Both the position numbers and the translations under genes were made by a program. The notes beneath the pieces are model-generated. The model did not search any database. It was not told the origin of the DNA and saw only the letters and a program-made list of their open reading frames with translations. A stretch of DNA of 64,000 nucleotides, taken from Sorangium cellulosum. GTDB taxonomy: Bacteria; Myxococcota_A; Polyangia; Polyangiales; Polyangiaceae. Below are positions 50,744-59,523 of this stretch, one piece after another. The DNA lies in the NCBI RefSeq assembly GCF_002950945.1, contig NZ_CP012673.1, positions 3,348,001-3,412,000 of the forward strand, written 5' to 3'. Numbering within the stretch: position 1 is the stretch's first letter; each line of letters begins with the position of its first letter.

Positions 50744-51829
50744 TCAGGGATAGGTATCTTCCTGGACCGGGGTGCCGGTCGCCGGGGTGCGAGGTGCCGG
50801 GGCGCCGGTCGCCGGGGCGCCGGTCGCCGGGGCACCGGTCGCCGGGGCGCCCGTCGCGGGGGCGCCCGTCGCGGGGGCGCCCGTCGCCGGGCGAACCCCG
50901 CCGGTCGGGCTCGCGGCAACCGGCGCCGTCCCGTCCACCACGATCTCGATCCGCGGATCCGGCGGCTGCGCCGGGGCGCCGCCGCCCGCGTCGGCGGGCG
51001 CCAGATCGGCGTACGCCGCGAGGCTGAGCCGGGCGAGGGGCACGCCGGCCTCCTTGGGCTGCGCCAGGAACAGCATCACGGCGCGCGCCTGCGCCACCGT
51101 CACATCCCAGCCGTTGCGCCACGCCACCGTCGGCGCGCCGGTCGCCGCCGGCGCGCCGCTCGCCGTGTGGCCGACGACCTGGTAGCCGAGCGCCCGGAGC
51201 GGCTCGCTCCCGCGGATGATCGCGGCGATGTCCCGCAGCGTCTTCTCTCCCGCCGGGGAGAGCGCGTCGCGGTTCCCCTTGAACAGGAGCCTGCTCGGGA
51301 TCGAGAGGACCACCTGGCCGTCGCGCGGCGCGACCGTGACCTCGCCCGCGGCGACCGGGAGGAACGCCTGCAGCACCGCGCTGTCCGGCGAGGCCGCCGC
51401 GCGCCCGCCAGCGGCGGCGCCGCGCTGCGCCCCCGCGCCCGGGGCGGGGCCCTCCATGCCGAGGAGGTCGTCCGCGACCGGCGTCGGCGCCGGGGCGCCG
51501 GCGCGCGCGCCTTGCTGCTCCAGCTCGCGGATGCGCAGCTCGCTGCTCTGCAGGTCGCGCTGGAGGCGTGTGAGCTTGTCCTGCTGCACCTGCCACTCGA
51601 ACTCGGTGTAGCCACACCCGGCGAGCAGCGCGGGCGCGAGCAACGCGCAGAGGCGCGCGGGAGCGGAGCGCCCGCCGCCCGGGCTCGGCCGCCGGCCGGC
51701 GCGCGCTTCGAGCGGGGAGCCCCGACGCGCCGTGCTGCTCACGAGACGCTCGGACGCGGAGACGGAAGGGGACACCTCGGCGCTCCCCTTCGCGCTCCCC
51801 TCTGCGACAACCAAAGCAGGCAATTGCAC
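50744..51829 (-). CDS. OmpA-like lipoprotein with repeat tail
   Basis: 361 residues from the longest start. The lipoprotein signal (ARLCALLAPALLAGC) begins only near residue 57, so the true start is probably internal, but no ribosome-binding site decides it. A coiled coil follows (FEWQVQQDKLTRLQRDLQSSELRIRELEQQG). Residues about 165-300 resemble the OmpA/MotB peptidoglycan-binding domain (LLFKGNRDALSPAGEKTLRDIAAIIRGS, VVGHTASG, ARAVMLFL). It would be an envelope protein tethering the outer membrane to the wall. The tail is a run of TGAPA repeats. Confidence 0.8.
   Translation of the reverse strand: MQLPALVVAEGSAKGSAEVSPSVSASERLVSSTARRGSPLEARAGRRPSPGGGRSAPARLCALLAPALLAGCGYTEFEWQVQQDKLTRLQRDLQSSELRIRELEQQGARAGAPAPTPVADDLLGMEGPAPGAGAQRGAAAGGRAAASPDSAVLQAFLPVAAGEVTVAPRDGQVVLSIPSRLLFKGNRDALSPAGEKTLRDIAAIIRGSEPLRALGYQVVGHTASGAPAATGAPTVAWRNGWDVTVAQARAVMLFLAQPKEAGVPLARLSLAAYADLAPADAGGGAPAQPPDPRIEIVVDGTAPVAASPTGGVRPATGAPATGAPATGAPATGAPATGAPATGAPAPRTPATGTPVQEDTYP
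50768..50890 (-). repeat. 15-bp tandem repeats encoding TGAPA
   Basis: About eight copies of a GGCGCCGGTCGCCGG-like unit encode the Thr-Gly-Ala-Pro-Ala tail of the OmpA-like lipoprotein. It is a likely length-variable region. Confidence 0.85.
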
Positions 51830-51944
51830 GTAACAGGCTCCTTCCTCGCCGGATCCGACCGGTTCGCTCCTCCGAGCGCGCCGGCGCCTGGAGGGCGCCG
51901 GAGCCTATCCGAGCGGCCCTGGTCCGACAAGGCGCGGGCCGGGC

Positions 51945-53072
51945 TCAGCGCGGGCGCAGCACCGCGGCGACCGCGCCGCGGAGGAGCCCCGGCGCGACCG
52001 CGAACGTCGACAGCAGCCCGTCGCGGAGGCGCGGGCGCCGCGCCACGAAGAGCACCGCGCGCGTCGCCAGCGCGTAGCGGAAAAAGGCGCGCCGGAACTC
52101 GCGCTCGTACGCCGCGAGCGCCGCGAGCGCCGCCCGCGGATCGGCGCCGCCGCCGCGGAGCGCCGCGTCGAGCGCGGCCGACAGCGCCGCCGCGCCGACC
52201 AGCGCGAGCGAGATGCCCTCGCCGGTGATCGCGTCGATGTAGCCGGCCGCGTCGCCGACCAGCACGAAGCGGTCGTCGTAGAGCCGCGACGAGGCCCGCT
52301 CGAGCGGGCCGCTTCCCCGCGGCGTCGAGTCGGCCGGCGCCCCCGCGACCCGCTCGGCGAGCGCCGGGAAGCGGCGCACGAGGCGCTCGGCCGACACGCG
52401 GCCCTCCAGCCGATCGCCGTCCCACAGGAACGCGACCCCGACGCGCCGCGGCCCCGCGGGCGTCACGTAGGCCTCGACGCCGTCGCCGAGGTGCACCTCG
52501 ACGAACGAGGACCAGGGCGCGCACCGGAAATGCTGGCGCAGCCCGAGCCGGCGCGCGCCCGACGGCGGCGCGTCCCAGCCGAGCGAGCGGCGCACGCGCG
52601 AGCCGAGCCCGTCCGCGCCGACCACGTACCGCGCCTCCACCACGCGCCGCCGCGTGACGAGCCGCGCGCAGCCGTCCGCCCGCTCGACGCGCAGCGCCGG
52701 CTCGTCGCCAGAGAGCTGCGCGCCCGCGGCCCGCGCCCGCTCCGAGAGCGCCGCCGACAGCGCCGTGCGGCGCACCGCGAGCCCGCCGGGCGCCGGCAGC
52801 GGCGCCTCCACGCAGAGGCCGTCCGCGCGCAGGTACCGGATGCCCTCGATCGGCGCCCGCTCGGCCGGATCGATCCCGGAGAGCACCCCGAGCTCACCGA
52901 GCGCCCGGCACCCCTCGGGCATCACCCCCTCGCCGCACGCCTTGTCGATCGGCCACGCGGCCTGATCCAGCACGATCACCTCGCGGCCCCGCTGCGCGCA
53001 GCCGATCGCGACCGCGAGGCCCGCCGGCCCCCCGCCCACCACCGCGACGTCGCACCTCGTCGTCGCGCTCAC
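51945..53072 (-). CDS. FAD-dependent oxidoreductase of type III PKS operon
   Basis: 375 residues from a GTG (VSATTRCDVAVVGGGPAGLA) that overlaps the stop of the gene before it (GTGA at 53069-53072). It has the FAD-binding loop GGGPAG, a second motif VGDAAGYIDAITGEGI and the ACGEG region of geranylgeranyl-reductase/phenol-hydroxylase type flavoproteins. With a type III PKS and a membrane methyltransferase directly upstream, it fits the hydroxylase slot of phenolic-lipid operons (srsC type); a reductase role is the alternative. Confidence 0.85.
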   Translation of the reverse strand: MSATTRCDVAVVGGGPAGLAVAIGCAQRGREVIVLDQAAWPIDKACGEGVMPEGCRALGELGVLSGIDPAERAPIEGIRYLRADGLCVEAPLPAPGGLAVRRTALSAALSERARAAGAQLSGDEPALRVERADGCARLVTRRRVVEARYVVGADGLGSRVRRSLGWDAPPSGARRLGLRQHFRCAPWSSFVEVHLGDGVEAYVTPAGPRRVGVAFLWDGDRLEGRVSAERLVRRFPALAERVAGAPADSTPRGSGPLERASSRLYDDRFVLVGDAAGYIDAITGEGISLALVGAAALSAALDAALRGGGADPRAALAALAAYEREFRRAFFRYALATRAVLFVARRPRLRDGLLSTFAVAPGLLRGAVAAVLRPR

Positions 53073-53665
53073 GGCCCGCCGCGCTGCTCGGGCGGGGGAG
53101 CGCGGCGGCCCGGCACGAGCCGCGGCAGCCCGCCCATCTCGGCCGCGTACCCGGGCCCGAGCGCCGCCTCCTCGGCGCGGATGCGCACCTCGAGCACCGC
53201 GGCGTTGATCGCGCTGAAGACGAGCGCCGTCAGCCACGCGCCGTGGATCAGCGGGAGGGCGACCATCTCGACGATCACGGCCGCGTAGTTCGGGTGGCGC
53301 AGGTAGCGGTACGGCCCGCCGGAGACCGGCCGCGCGCCCGGCACCACGATGATCCGCACGTTCCACTGCTCCCCGAGCGTGACGATGACCCAGTACCGCA
53401 GCGCCTGCGCGAGCAGGGCGGCGGCGAGCGCCGCGAACCCGAGCAGGCCGGGGAACGGCCGGTCGAGCGCGAAGACCTCGAGCGGGCACGCCGCGAGGAA
53501 GGCGCTGTGCATCAGCGCCATCACCCGGAAGTGCGCCTGCCCGACCTCGACGCCGCCCTTCGCGAAGGCGCGCCGCGCGTTGCGGCGCGAGATGACGAGC
53601 TCGGCGAGCCGCTCGATCGACACGGCGCCCACGAAGGCGACGTAGAGGAGCTCCGAGCTCACCAT
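53069..53665 (-). CDS. ICMT-like methyltransferase of type III PKS operon
   Basis: 198 residues. The ATG (53665) overlaps the stop of the type III PKS gene by 7 bases and its own stop overlaps the next start, so all three genes are coupled. Several membrane spans are visible. The family signature is VVPGARPVSGGPYRYLRHPNYAAVIVE, then EVRIRAEEAALGPGYAAEMGGLPRLVPG. ICMT-type enzymes in such operons (SrsB) O-methylate the alkylresorcinol made by the PKS. It acts in the membrane, where a lipid product would lie. Confidence 0.87.
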   Translation of the reverse strand: MVSSELLYVAFVGAVSIERLAELVISRRNARRAFAKGGVEVGQAHFRVMALMHSAFLAACPLEVFALDRPFPGLLGFAALAAALLAQALRYWVIVTLGEQWNVRIIVVPGARPVSGGPYRYLRHPNYAAVIVEMVALPLIHGAWLTALVFSAINAAVLEVRIRAEEAALGPGYAAEMGGLPRLVPGRRAPPPEQRGGP

Positions 53666-54816
53666 CGGAGCAGCGCGATCTCCGAGCAGAACCCGGGGCC
53701 GAACGCCATCATCACGCCGTAATCCCCGGGCCGGGCGCGCGGCTCGTCCAGGAAGTCGCGCAGCACGAACAGCACCGACGCGGAGGACACGTTGCCGATC
53801 TCGCGCAGCGAGCTCCACGAGCGGTCGAGCGCGCCCTCCGGCAGCTCGAGCGTCTCGGCGACCGCCTCGAGCACCTTGGGCCCGCCGGTGTGGACGATCC
53901 AGTGGCGCACGTCGCCGCGCGACAGGCCGTGCCGCGCGAGGAACCCGTCGACGTCCCGCCGCACGTGCTCGCGCACGAGCGCCGGCACGCCCGCGGACAG
54001 GACGACCCGGAAGCCGCTGTCCACGACGTCCCAGCCCATCATGCGCTCGGTGTCGGGGTAGAAGACGGCCTGCGTCGCGAGCACCGCCGCGGCGCCCGCG
54101 CCGGCCCGGCCGCCGCCCGCGCCGGCCCGGCCGCCGCCCGCGCCGCTCCGCGCGTCGTTCCACGCGGCCTGCGCGCCGCGCACCACGACGGCCGCCGCGC
54201 CGTCCGCGAAGAGCTGCGCGGCGATCACGTTCGCGGCCGAGGTGTCGTCGCGCTGCAGCGTGAGCGAGCAGAGCTCGACCGACAGGAGCAGCGCCGTGTG
54301 CGCCGGATAGGCGCGGAGGATGTCGGCGACGCGCGCGATCCCGGCCACGCCGGCCACGCACCCGAGCCCGAAGATCGGCGTGCGCTTGATGTCGCGCCGG
54401 AAGCCGAGCCGCCCGACGAGCCGCGCGTCCAGGCTCGGCGCCGAGATGCCCGTGACCGAGACGAACACGATGTGGTCCACGTCCTCGGCGGCGATCCCCG
54501 CCCGCTCGAGCGCCGCCCGGCACGCGGCCTCCCCGAGCTCGATGGCGCACGTATTCCAGCGGCGGTTCTGCTCGGCGAACGTCGACGCGTCGTAGTAGGC
54601 CTCGATCGGCAGCGCGAGGTGCCTCCCCCGGACCTCGATCGACCGCTGGACCCGCTCCACGAGCGCGAGCGCGTCCCCCTTGCCGGCCCAGAGCCGGCGC
54701 AGCCCCGCGCACGTCTCCTCGCGCGTCGCATAGTGAGGCGGCACCGCCGTGCCCACGGCCGCGATCGCCGGAGCGAACGGCAGCTCAAAAGGTGTTTCCG
54801 AAGGTTCAAGGCTCAT
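53659..54816 (-). CDS. Type III polyketide synthase
   Basis: 385 residues of the chalcone/stilbene-synthase family with a complete Cys-His-Asn triad: C153 in GLGCVAG, H309 in WIVHTGGPK and N342 in IGNVSSAS; it ends near GFGPG-like MMAFGPGFCSE. It would condense a fatty acyl starter with malonyl units to an alkylresorcinol or alkylpyrone. It lacks the short insertions of plant enzymes but has a Gly/Ala/Arg repeat insert (GAGGGRAGAGGGRAGAG) at about 222-240, encoded by a short DNA repeat. It is the first gene of a coupled three-gene operon with an ICMT-like methyltransferase and a flavoprotein. Confidence 0.94.
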   Translation of the reverse strand: MSLEPSETPFELPFAPAIAAVGTAVPPHYATREETCAGLRRLWAGKGDALALVERVQRSIEVRGRHLALPIEAYYDASTFAEQNRRWNTCAIELGEAACRAALERAGIAAEDVDHIVFVSVTGISAPSLDARLVGRLGFRRDIKRTPIFGLGCVAGVAGIARVADILRAYPAHTALLLSVELCSLTLQRDDTSAANVIAAQLFADGAAAVVVRGAQAAWNDARSGAGGGRAGAGGGRAGAGAAAVLATQAVFYPDTERMMGWDVVDSGFRVVLSAGVPALVREHVRRDVDGFLARHGLSRGDVRHWIVHTGGPKVLEAVAETLELPEGALDRSWSSLREIGNVSSASVLFVLRDFLDEPRARPGDYGVMMAFGPGFCSEIALLRW

Positions 54817-55174
54817 GGCGTGCGGCAGTCTCTCATCAGCTCCTGCGGCGGGCCATCGCGATCTCGCATGATCCCGCGCGAAATCGCGCCGGCGCGCAAC
54901 GAAGTCTCACCAAAGCCTCTACGCGGGAGGCCCCCTCCGCCGCGGCGTCCTCTTCGCGCTCGACGATCTACGGGCCGCATAAGGTCGTTAATCTACGAGG
55001 ACGTACCAAAGGAGTGTAGGGGACCTCCCGAGCGCGCGGTGACCTTCCGAACCCGGACTTTGTTGTTCCCGTCGTCGCCGCGGATCTGGTACTGCTCCGT
55101 GCTGCCCCCGCGCCGGAGGTCTCCCGGGAACGGGCGAGCCCCCCCGGGCTCCGGCGCCCGGTGCAACTGCAGCC
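54817..55174. other. Divergent region, type III PKS / SMR transporter
   Basis: It must carry promoters for both genes. There is a less GC-rich patch near 54975-55015 (GTTAATCTACGAGG). A minus-strand frame ending near 55001 (EQYQIRGDDGNNKVRVRKV) looks protein-like, but has no start and overlaps the transporter start, so it is not called. No clear operator is seen. Confidence 0.4.
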
Positions 55175-55546
55175 ATGGCTCAAGGTTACCTCTTCCTGAT
55201 CATCGCCCTCGTCTTCAACGCGACCGCGAACATCCTGATGAAGCTGGCGTCGCGCCGCGTCCCTTCGATGGAGGGGCTGTCCCTGGTCGAGAAGGGCCTC
55301 GCGCTCGCGACGAACTACCACCTCGTGCTCGGGCTCGTGCTCTTCGCGTCGAACATCCTGTTCTATGTCCTGGCGCTGAAGCGCATCAACCTGTCGATCG
55401 CGTACCCGATCATGACGTCGGGCGGCTTCCTCATCATCTCGGTCTTCTCGGTCTACTACCTGCGCGAGCCCCTCACGACGATGCAGATCGGCGGCATCGT
55501 CATGATCGCGGCGGGCATCGCGCTGCTCGCGTACAACGTCAGCTAG
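55175..55546 (+). CDS. Small SMR/EamA-type membrane transporter
   Basis: 123 residues with four membrane spans, the size and pattern of the small multidrug resistance superfamily: FNATANILMKLAS in TM1 (Asn in place of the EmrE Glu), FYVLALKRINLSIAYPIMTSGGFLIISVFSVYYLREPLT and IGGIVMIAAGIALLAY. The absence of the TM1 Glu argues against a classic cation-drug antiporter and favours the lipid- or sugar-lipid flippase-like branch (ArnE/ArnF type). It acts as a dimer in the inner membrane. A dispersed hairpin repeat follows directly. Confidence 0.85.
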   Translation: MAQGYLFLIIALVFNATANILMKLASRRVPSMEGLSLVEKGLALATNYHLVLGLVLFASNILFYVLALKRINLSIAYPIMTSGGFLIISVFSVYYLREPLTTMQIGGIVMIAAGIALLAYNVS

Positions 55547-55553
55547 AGCGACA

Positions 55554-55677
55554 AGCGGGTTGAACCCGCCTGAAACGAGCAGAATTTCGAGCCGCCAAGC
55601 CGCCAAGACATCACCTTTTCTTGGCGTCCTTGGCGTCCTTGGCGCCTTGGCGGTTCATTTCTCGCTCGAACAACGCG
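55554..55677. repeat. Dispersed hairpin repeat, copy 1
   Basis: About 124 bases starting 8 bases after the SMR transporter stop and shared with 60370-60497. Conserved blocks in order: GCCTGAAACGAGCAGAA, CCGCCAAG..CGCCAAG, then CTTGGCGTCCTTGGCG..., GGCGGTTCAT and CTCGCTCGA. The CGCCAAG and CTTGGCG blocks are inverted and would fold into a long stem. It is non-coding and could act as a transcript end or be a miniature mobile element. Confidence 0.85.
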
Positions 55678-56074
55678 CTCGGTGTTCGAGTCCTCCGCCT
55701 CCCACAACGAATCGGCCCTGCCGAACCGTTGCTGTCCACCGGCTTCGCCGGGATTCGGGAGGCGTGACGACGGCCCGCATCGGCCGCCTCGACCCGCGCT
55801 GACGAGCTCCCCCCGACCACTCCCCCCTACCTTGCCCGGTGTAGCTCCTGTCGCCGCTCGCGGCGTCCCAGGTAGGTCATGTGACGTCTTCGTCGCCCAT
55901 GACGCATCGTGCCATGACGGCATGGACGTCATATTCCACTCATCCTTCATAAATTTCTTTGGCAAACCTTGAACAGTCATGAACAAACGCTATAGATCAG
56001 CGCGTTCACCGGCTGCATAGTGATCCAAAATACAATCGCCTTCCGATCGAAGGCCACGTTCAGGAGATTCGACC
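55678..56074. other. Upstream region of secreted CxxCH lipoprotein
   Basis: No gene is seen. The part after 55925 is the most AT-rich in the area (CATATTCCACTCATCCTTCATAA, CTATAGATCAG, AAAATACAATCGCC) and must carry the promoter of the next gene. AGGAG at 56062-56066 is its ribosome-binding site. Confidence 0.45.
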
Positions 56075-57499
56075 GTGAAGCAAAAGCTCCTCCGTTCACC
56101 ACACGTGATGCTGGGCGCAGCGCTGCTCGTCTCGGCCCTCGGAGGGCTGGGCGCCTGCCAAGGGACCGAGGACAAGGCCACCTCGGGGGCTCCAGCGGAC
56201 TTCGTGTCGCCGGGTCATTGCGTCTATACGAACGCCTTCAGCCAGGCCGAGGAGTGCCGCGAGTACACCGGCGCGGGCTGGACCGCGGAGGCCGCGGAGG
56301 CCGATTGCAAGGCGCTCCAGGGCTCCACCTTCACCGCGCGCGAGAGCTGCGCCTATCCGCAGACGCTCGGCCGGTGTGTGCTCGGCGGCGGGACCGAGGA
56401 CGAATACAGCCTCGTCCTCCCCGGCGACGACACGAGCCAGTGCGCCTCGACCCAGCGCGGCTGCGAGCTCTTCGGCGGCGGTGAGTTCGAGCCCGCCGCC
56501 TGTGAGGGCGCGACCGGCGAGCCCGGCCCCGGCATCGGGACGGCCGGCGCCGTCTTTCAATGGCCCGTGCAGGCCTGCGTCGACCCGAAGGACGGCGAGC
56601 CGGCCGGGCAGAGCGACGGCAAGGTCTGCACGTTCGGCGCGATCTCGGGCTGCACCGAGCCAGGCCGCCTGTTCACCGATTATGCGTCGTGCGAGCCGGT
56701 CGTCACGCAACGCCCGTACTGGCCCGCACCTCCCTCCGATTTCAAGACCCCGAGCGACGATCCTCGCCTCTCCGATCCGGAATGGCTCGGCGAGCTCGCC
56801 TGGGTCACGGAGCAGACCGAGGCGTGCGGGTGCGTGTGCTGCCACTCGGAGAAGGCCGCGCCCGCCGCGGGGCCGTCGAACTGGTACATCGAGGCCGGGC
56901 CGGTCTGGACCGACAGCTTCTATCCGACGGGGCTCGCCCTGGCCGCCGGCTGGGTCTCCTCGGCGGCGCTCGGCGCGTATCCGGCGGACCAGAACAACGG
57001 CTTCTCCCGCGACGTCGCCGGACTGCCCACCACGGACCCGGCGCGTATGGTCGCCTTCTTCGAGGGCGAGCTCCAGCGGCGCGGGTTCACGAGGGAAGAT
57101 TTCGCCGACGAGACGCCGTTCGGCGGGCCCCTCTACCAGCAGAGCCTCTACGAGCCGACCGATTGCACGGAAGGGGAAGGCGTGGACGCCGCAGGCAAGG
57201 TCACCTGGGCCGGCGGCGACGCCCGCTACGTCTACATCCTGGCGGCGGACGCCGAGAACCCGGGCGCTCCGCCCAACTTCGACCTGCCCGAAGGGACGAT
57301 CTGGCGGCTCGACGTGCCCGCGAGCGCCCAGCCCGTGAAGAGCGGTATCACCTACGGCGAGGTCCTGCCGAATACGAAGCAGGGGTATCCCGCCCAGGGG
57401 AGCCCCGAGCAGCTGGTCCCGGGCACGAAATACTACCTGTACGTGTGGGCAGACGTCGCCCTCCCGATCACGCGGTGCCTGTTCGAGGTCTCGCCCTGA
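56075..57499 (+). CDS. Secreted lipoprotein with CxxCH motif, function unknown
   Basis: 474 residues with a GTG start; AGGAG lies 8 bases upstream. The lipoprotein signal ends LGGLGAC. About 18 cysteines occur in the first 260 residues (CVYTNAFSQAEEC, CKALQG, CAYPQTLGRC), suggesting several disulfides. CVCCH at 253-257 fits the c-type haem motif CxxCH, though the neighbouring cysteines could equally form disulfides. The C-terminal 120 residues (YVYILAADAENPGAPPNFDLPEGTIWRLDVP) look like a beta-sandwich. I do not recognise the family. It is envelope-located and monocistronic. Confidence 0.75.
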   Translation: MKQKLLRSPHVMLGAALLVSALGGLGACQGTEDKATSGAPADFVSPGHCVYTNAFSQAEECREYTGAGWTAEAAEADCKALQGSTFTARESCAYPQTLGRCVLGGGTEDEYSLVLPGDDTSQCASTQRGCELFGGGEFEPAACEGATGEPGPGIGTAGAVFQWPVQACVDPKDGEPAGQSDGKVCTFGAISGCTEPGRLFTDYASCEPVVTQRPYWPAPPSDFKTPSDDPRLSDPEWLGELAWVTEQTEACGCVCCHSEKAAPAAGPSNWYIEAGPVWTDSFYPTGLALAAGWVSSAALGAYPADQNNGFSRDVAGLPTTDPARMVAFFEGELQRRGFTREDFADETPFGGPLYQQSLYEPTDCTEGEGVDAAGKVTWAGGDARYVYILAADAENPGAPPNFDLPEGTIWRLDVPASAQPVKSGITYGEVLPNTKQGYPAQGSPEQLVPGTKYYLYVWADVALPITRCLFEVSP

Positions 57500-57613
57500 G
57501 AGGCACGCTCGACATCGGCCCGGTCGCCGGGGGCACACCTGCGGCGGCCGGCCACGAACGAGGCACACGCAGGGCAACGTCTCCGCGGGATCCATCCCCT
57601 GCGAGCGTGACCT

Positions 57614-58521
57614 TCATCCAACGTCCCCCACCAGCGATCGCACCCGGTCCCGGAACCACGTGAGCGCCGGGTGGCTGGGGCTGTCCTGGGGTGCCACACC
57701 ATGGCGATGGCGAAACCAGGTACGGCGACGGGGGGCTCCAGGAGCTCTAGCCGGTCGGCGTGGTCGCGCGCGACCCGTTCGGGGACGAGCGCTGCCATGT
57801 CCGACCGCGCCACGATCTCCGGCACCATGAGGAACGAGGGCACGGACAGGACCACCCGCCGCTCACGTCCGTGCGCGGCGAGCGCGGCGTCGGTCGCGCC
57901 CGTGAAGCCGCCGCCGCGCGGGCTCACCACCACATGGTCGAGCGCGCAGAACTGGTCGAGGGGGAGGGAGCGCGACACCAGCGGGTGGTCGCGCCGGACG
58001 ATGACGACGTAACGCTCGTCGAGCACCTTCCTGCTGCGCAGGTGCTCGGGCGCGGTCTCGGGCGTGATGAAGGCGACGTCCACGTCGCCGCGCTCCGCCT
58101 GGTCCGCGAGCTGGGCGCCGTCGAGGGGGCGCCACGCGAGCCGCACGCCGGGCGCCTCGCGCCGGAGCTGAAAGGCGAGCGGCATCAGCAGCGCGTATTG
58201 CACATAGTCGGACGCAGCGACCGCGACCGTCATCTCGGCGGTCGCGGGGTCGAAGCCGGCGCCGGCGGCGAGCATGGCGCGCACCCCCTCCAACGCCTCG
58301 TGCAGCGGCGCTTGCAGCTCCAGCGCGCGCCGCGTGGGCGTCATGCCGCGCTGCGCGGGGAGCAGCAGCGGGTCGCCGAAGAGGTCGCGCAGCCGCTGGA
58401 GCTGGGCAGACAGCGCCGGCTGGCTGAGGTTCAAGCGCCTGGCGGCCCTCGTCACGTTGCGCTCGGCGAGCAGCACGTCGAGCGCGACGAGCAGGTTCAG
58501 GTCGAGGCGGCTGGTATCCAC
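57614..58521 (-). CDS. LysR-family regulator with C-terminal frameshift
   Basis: It starts at GTG 58521 (VDTSRLDLNLLVALDVLLAERNVTRAARRLNLSQPALSAQLQRLRDLFGDPLL), the standard LysR winged helix, followed by the two-lobed ligand domain (AASDYVQYALL, GDVDVAFITPE, VVIVRRDHPL). Near 57690-57700 the frame breaks in a run of Gs (plus strand TGGGGT). Adding one base restores SHPALTWFRDRVRSLVGDVG and a stop at 57614, giving a normal length of about 302 residues. As written it reads past this into noise. This is either a sequencing error or a recent mutation. It is divergent from the quinone-reductase gene it probably controls. Confidence 0.85.
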
Positions 58522-58665
58522 CGAGATGATAGCAGCACAGAAGAATCGCGATTTCAACGATGCCTGGGTGAGGCGTAGCTTCCGACGCATCAACCCGGCT
58601 GCACCGGGCACGTCCGGAGAGCCACCCCACGAGGAGACGAAGACGCTCCTCGGAAAGGACATGCC
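58522..58665. promoter_or_regulatory. LysR / quinone-reductase divergent promoter
   Basis: The 144-base gap between divergent genes contains a perfect 10-bp palindrome AATCGCGATT at 58544-58553, a candidate LysR site. An exact T-N11-A box could not be placed with confidence. AAGGAC precedes the rightward ATG. Confidence 0.45.
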
Positions 58666-59445
58666 ATGAACCTGCTCATCGTCTACGCACATCCCGAGCC
58701 GCGCTCGTTGAACGGCGCACTTCGCGACCGGATGGTTACGACGCTCACCGCGGCCGGGCACGAGGTGCTCGTCTCCGATCTCTACGCGCAAGGGTGGAAG
58801 GCTGCGCTCGACCGCGCCGACTTCCCGGCCGAGCCCGAAGGCGCACCCCTGGACGTCATCGACGCCTCCCACCGCGCGTTCGTCCATGGCACGCAGACAC
58901 CGGATGTGGCCGAGGAGCAGCGGCGCCTCCTCTGGGCCGACGCGGTCATCCTCCAGTTCCCGTTATGGTGGTTCTCCATGCCGGCGATCCTGAAGGGCTG
59001 GGTCGAGCGCGTCTTCGCGCACGGCTTCGCCTACGGCGTCGGTGAGCACTCGGACCGGCGCTGGGGCGACCGCTACGGCGAGGGCGTGTTCGCCGGCAAG
59101 CGCGCCATGCTCGTGGTCACCGTCGGCGGCTGGGCCGAGCACTACGCGGAGCGCGGCATCAACGGGCCGATGGATGACCTGCTGTTCCCGATCCAGCACG
59201 GCATCCTCTTCTACCCCGGCTTCTCGGTGCTGGATCCGTTCGTCGTCTACCGCGCCGAGCGGATGAACGAGGAGCGCTTCCGGGCCATCACGACCGACCT
59301 CGACCGGCGCCTCGAGCGGCTGTTCACCGAGCGGCCGATCGCCTACCGGCCGCAGAACCGCGGTGATTACGAGATCCCGTCGATGAAGCTGAAGGACGGG
59401 CTCGACGGGGCGGGACAGCAGGGCTTCCGGCTGCACCGGGCCTGA
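58666..59445 (+). CDS. NAD(P)H:quinone oxidoreductase, flavodoxin fold
   Basis: 259 residues, NQO1/MdaB-like: MNLLIVYAHPEPRSLNGAL is the flavin phosphate loop, QFPLWWFSMPAILKGWVERVF the flavin-contact and dimer region, and VTVGGWAEHYAERGINGPMDDLLFPIQHGILFYPGF the second half. It reduces quinones or similar electrophiles by two electrons using NAD(P)H, in the cytoplasm. It is divergent from a LysR gene, the common inducible arrangement for these enzymes. Confidence 0.93.
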   Translation: MNLLIVYAHPEPRSLNGALRDRMVTTLTAAGHEVLVSDLYAQGWKAALDRADFPAEPEGAPLDVIDASHRAFVHGTQTPDVAEEQRRLLWADAVILQFPLWWFSMPAILKGWVERVFAHGFAYGVGEHSDRRWGDRYGEGVFAGKRAMLVVTVGGWAEHYAERGINGPMDDLLFPIQHGILFYPGFSVLDPFVVYRAERMNEERFRAITTDLDRRLERLFTERPIAYRPQNRGDYEIPSMKLKDGLDGAGQQGFRLHRA

Positions 59446-59523
59446 GTCGGGAGGCTCGATATCGGCCCGGTCGCCTTCCTCCAGCGTCCCCGCCAGCGCC
59501 AGTCGAGGGCGGGCGCGGCCGGC

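Noticed and set aside
55676..55710. tRNA 3'-end-like sequence (TTCGAGTCCTCCGCCTCCCA)
   Set aside because: The T stem does not pair and there is no matching 5' half, so it is not a tRNA gene; an attachment-site remnant cannot be shown.
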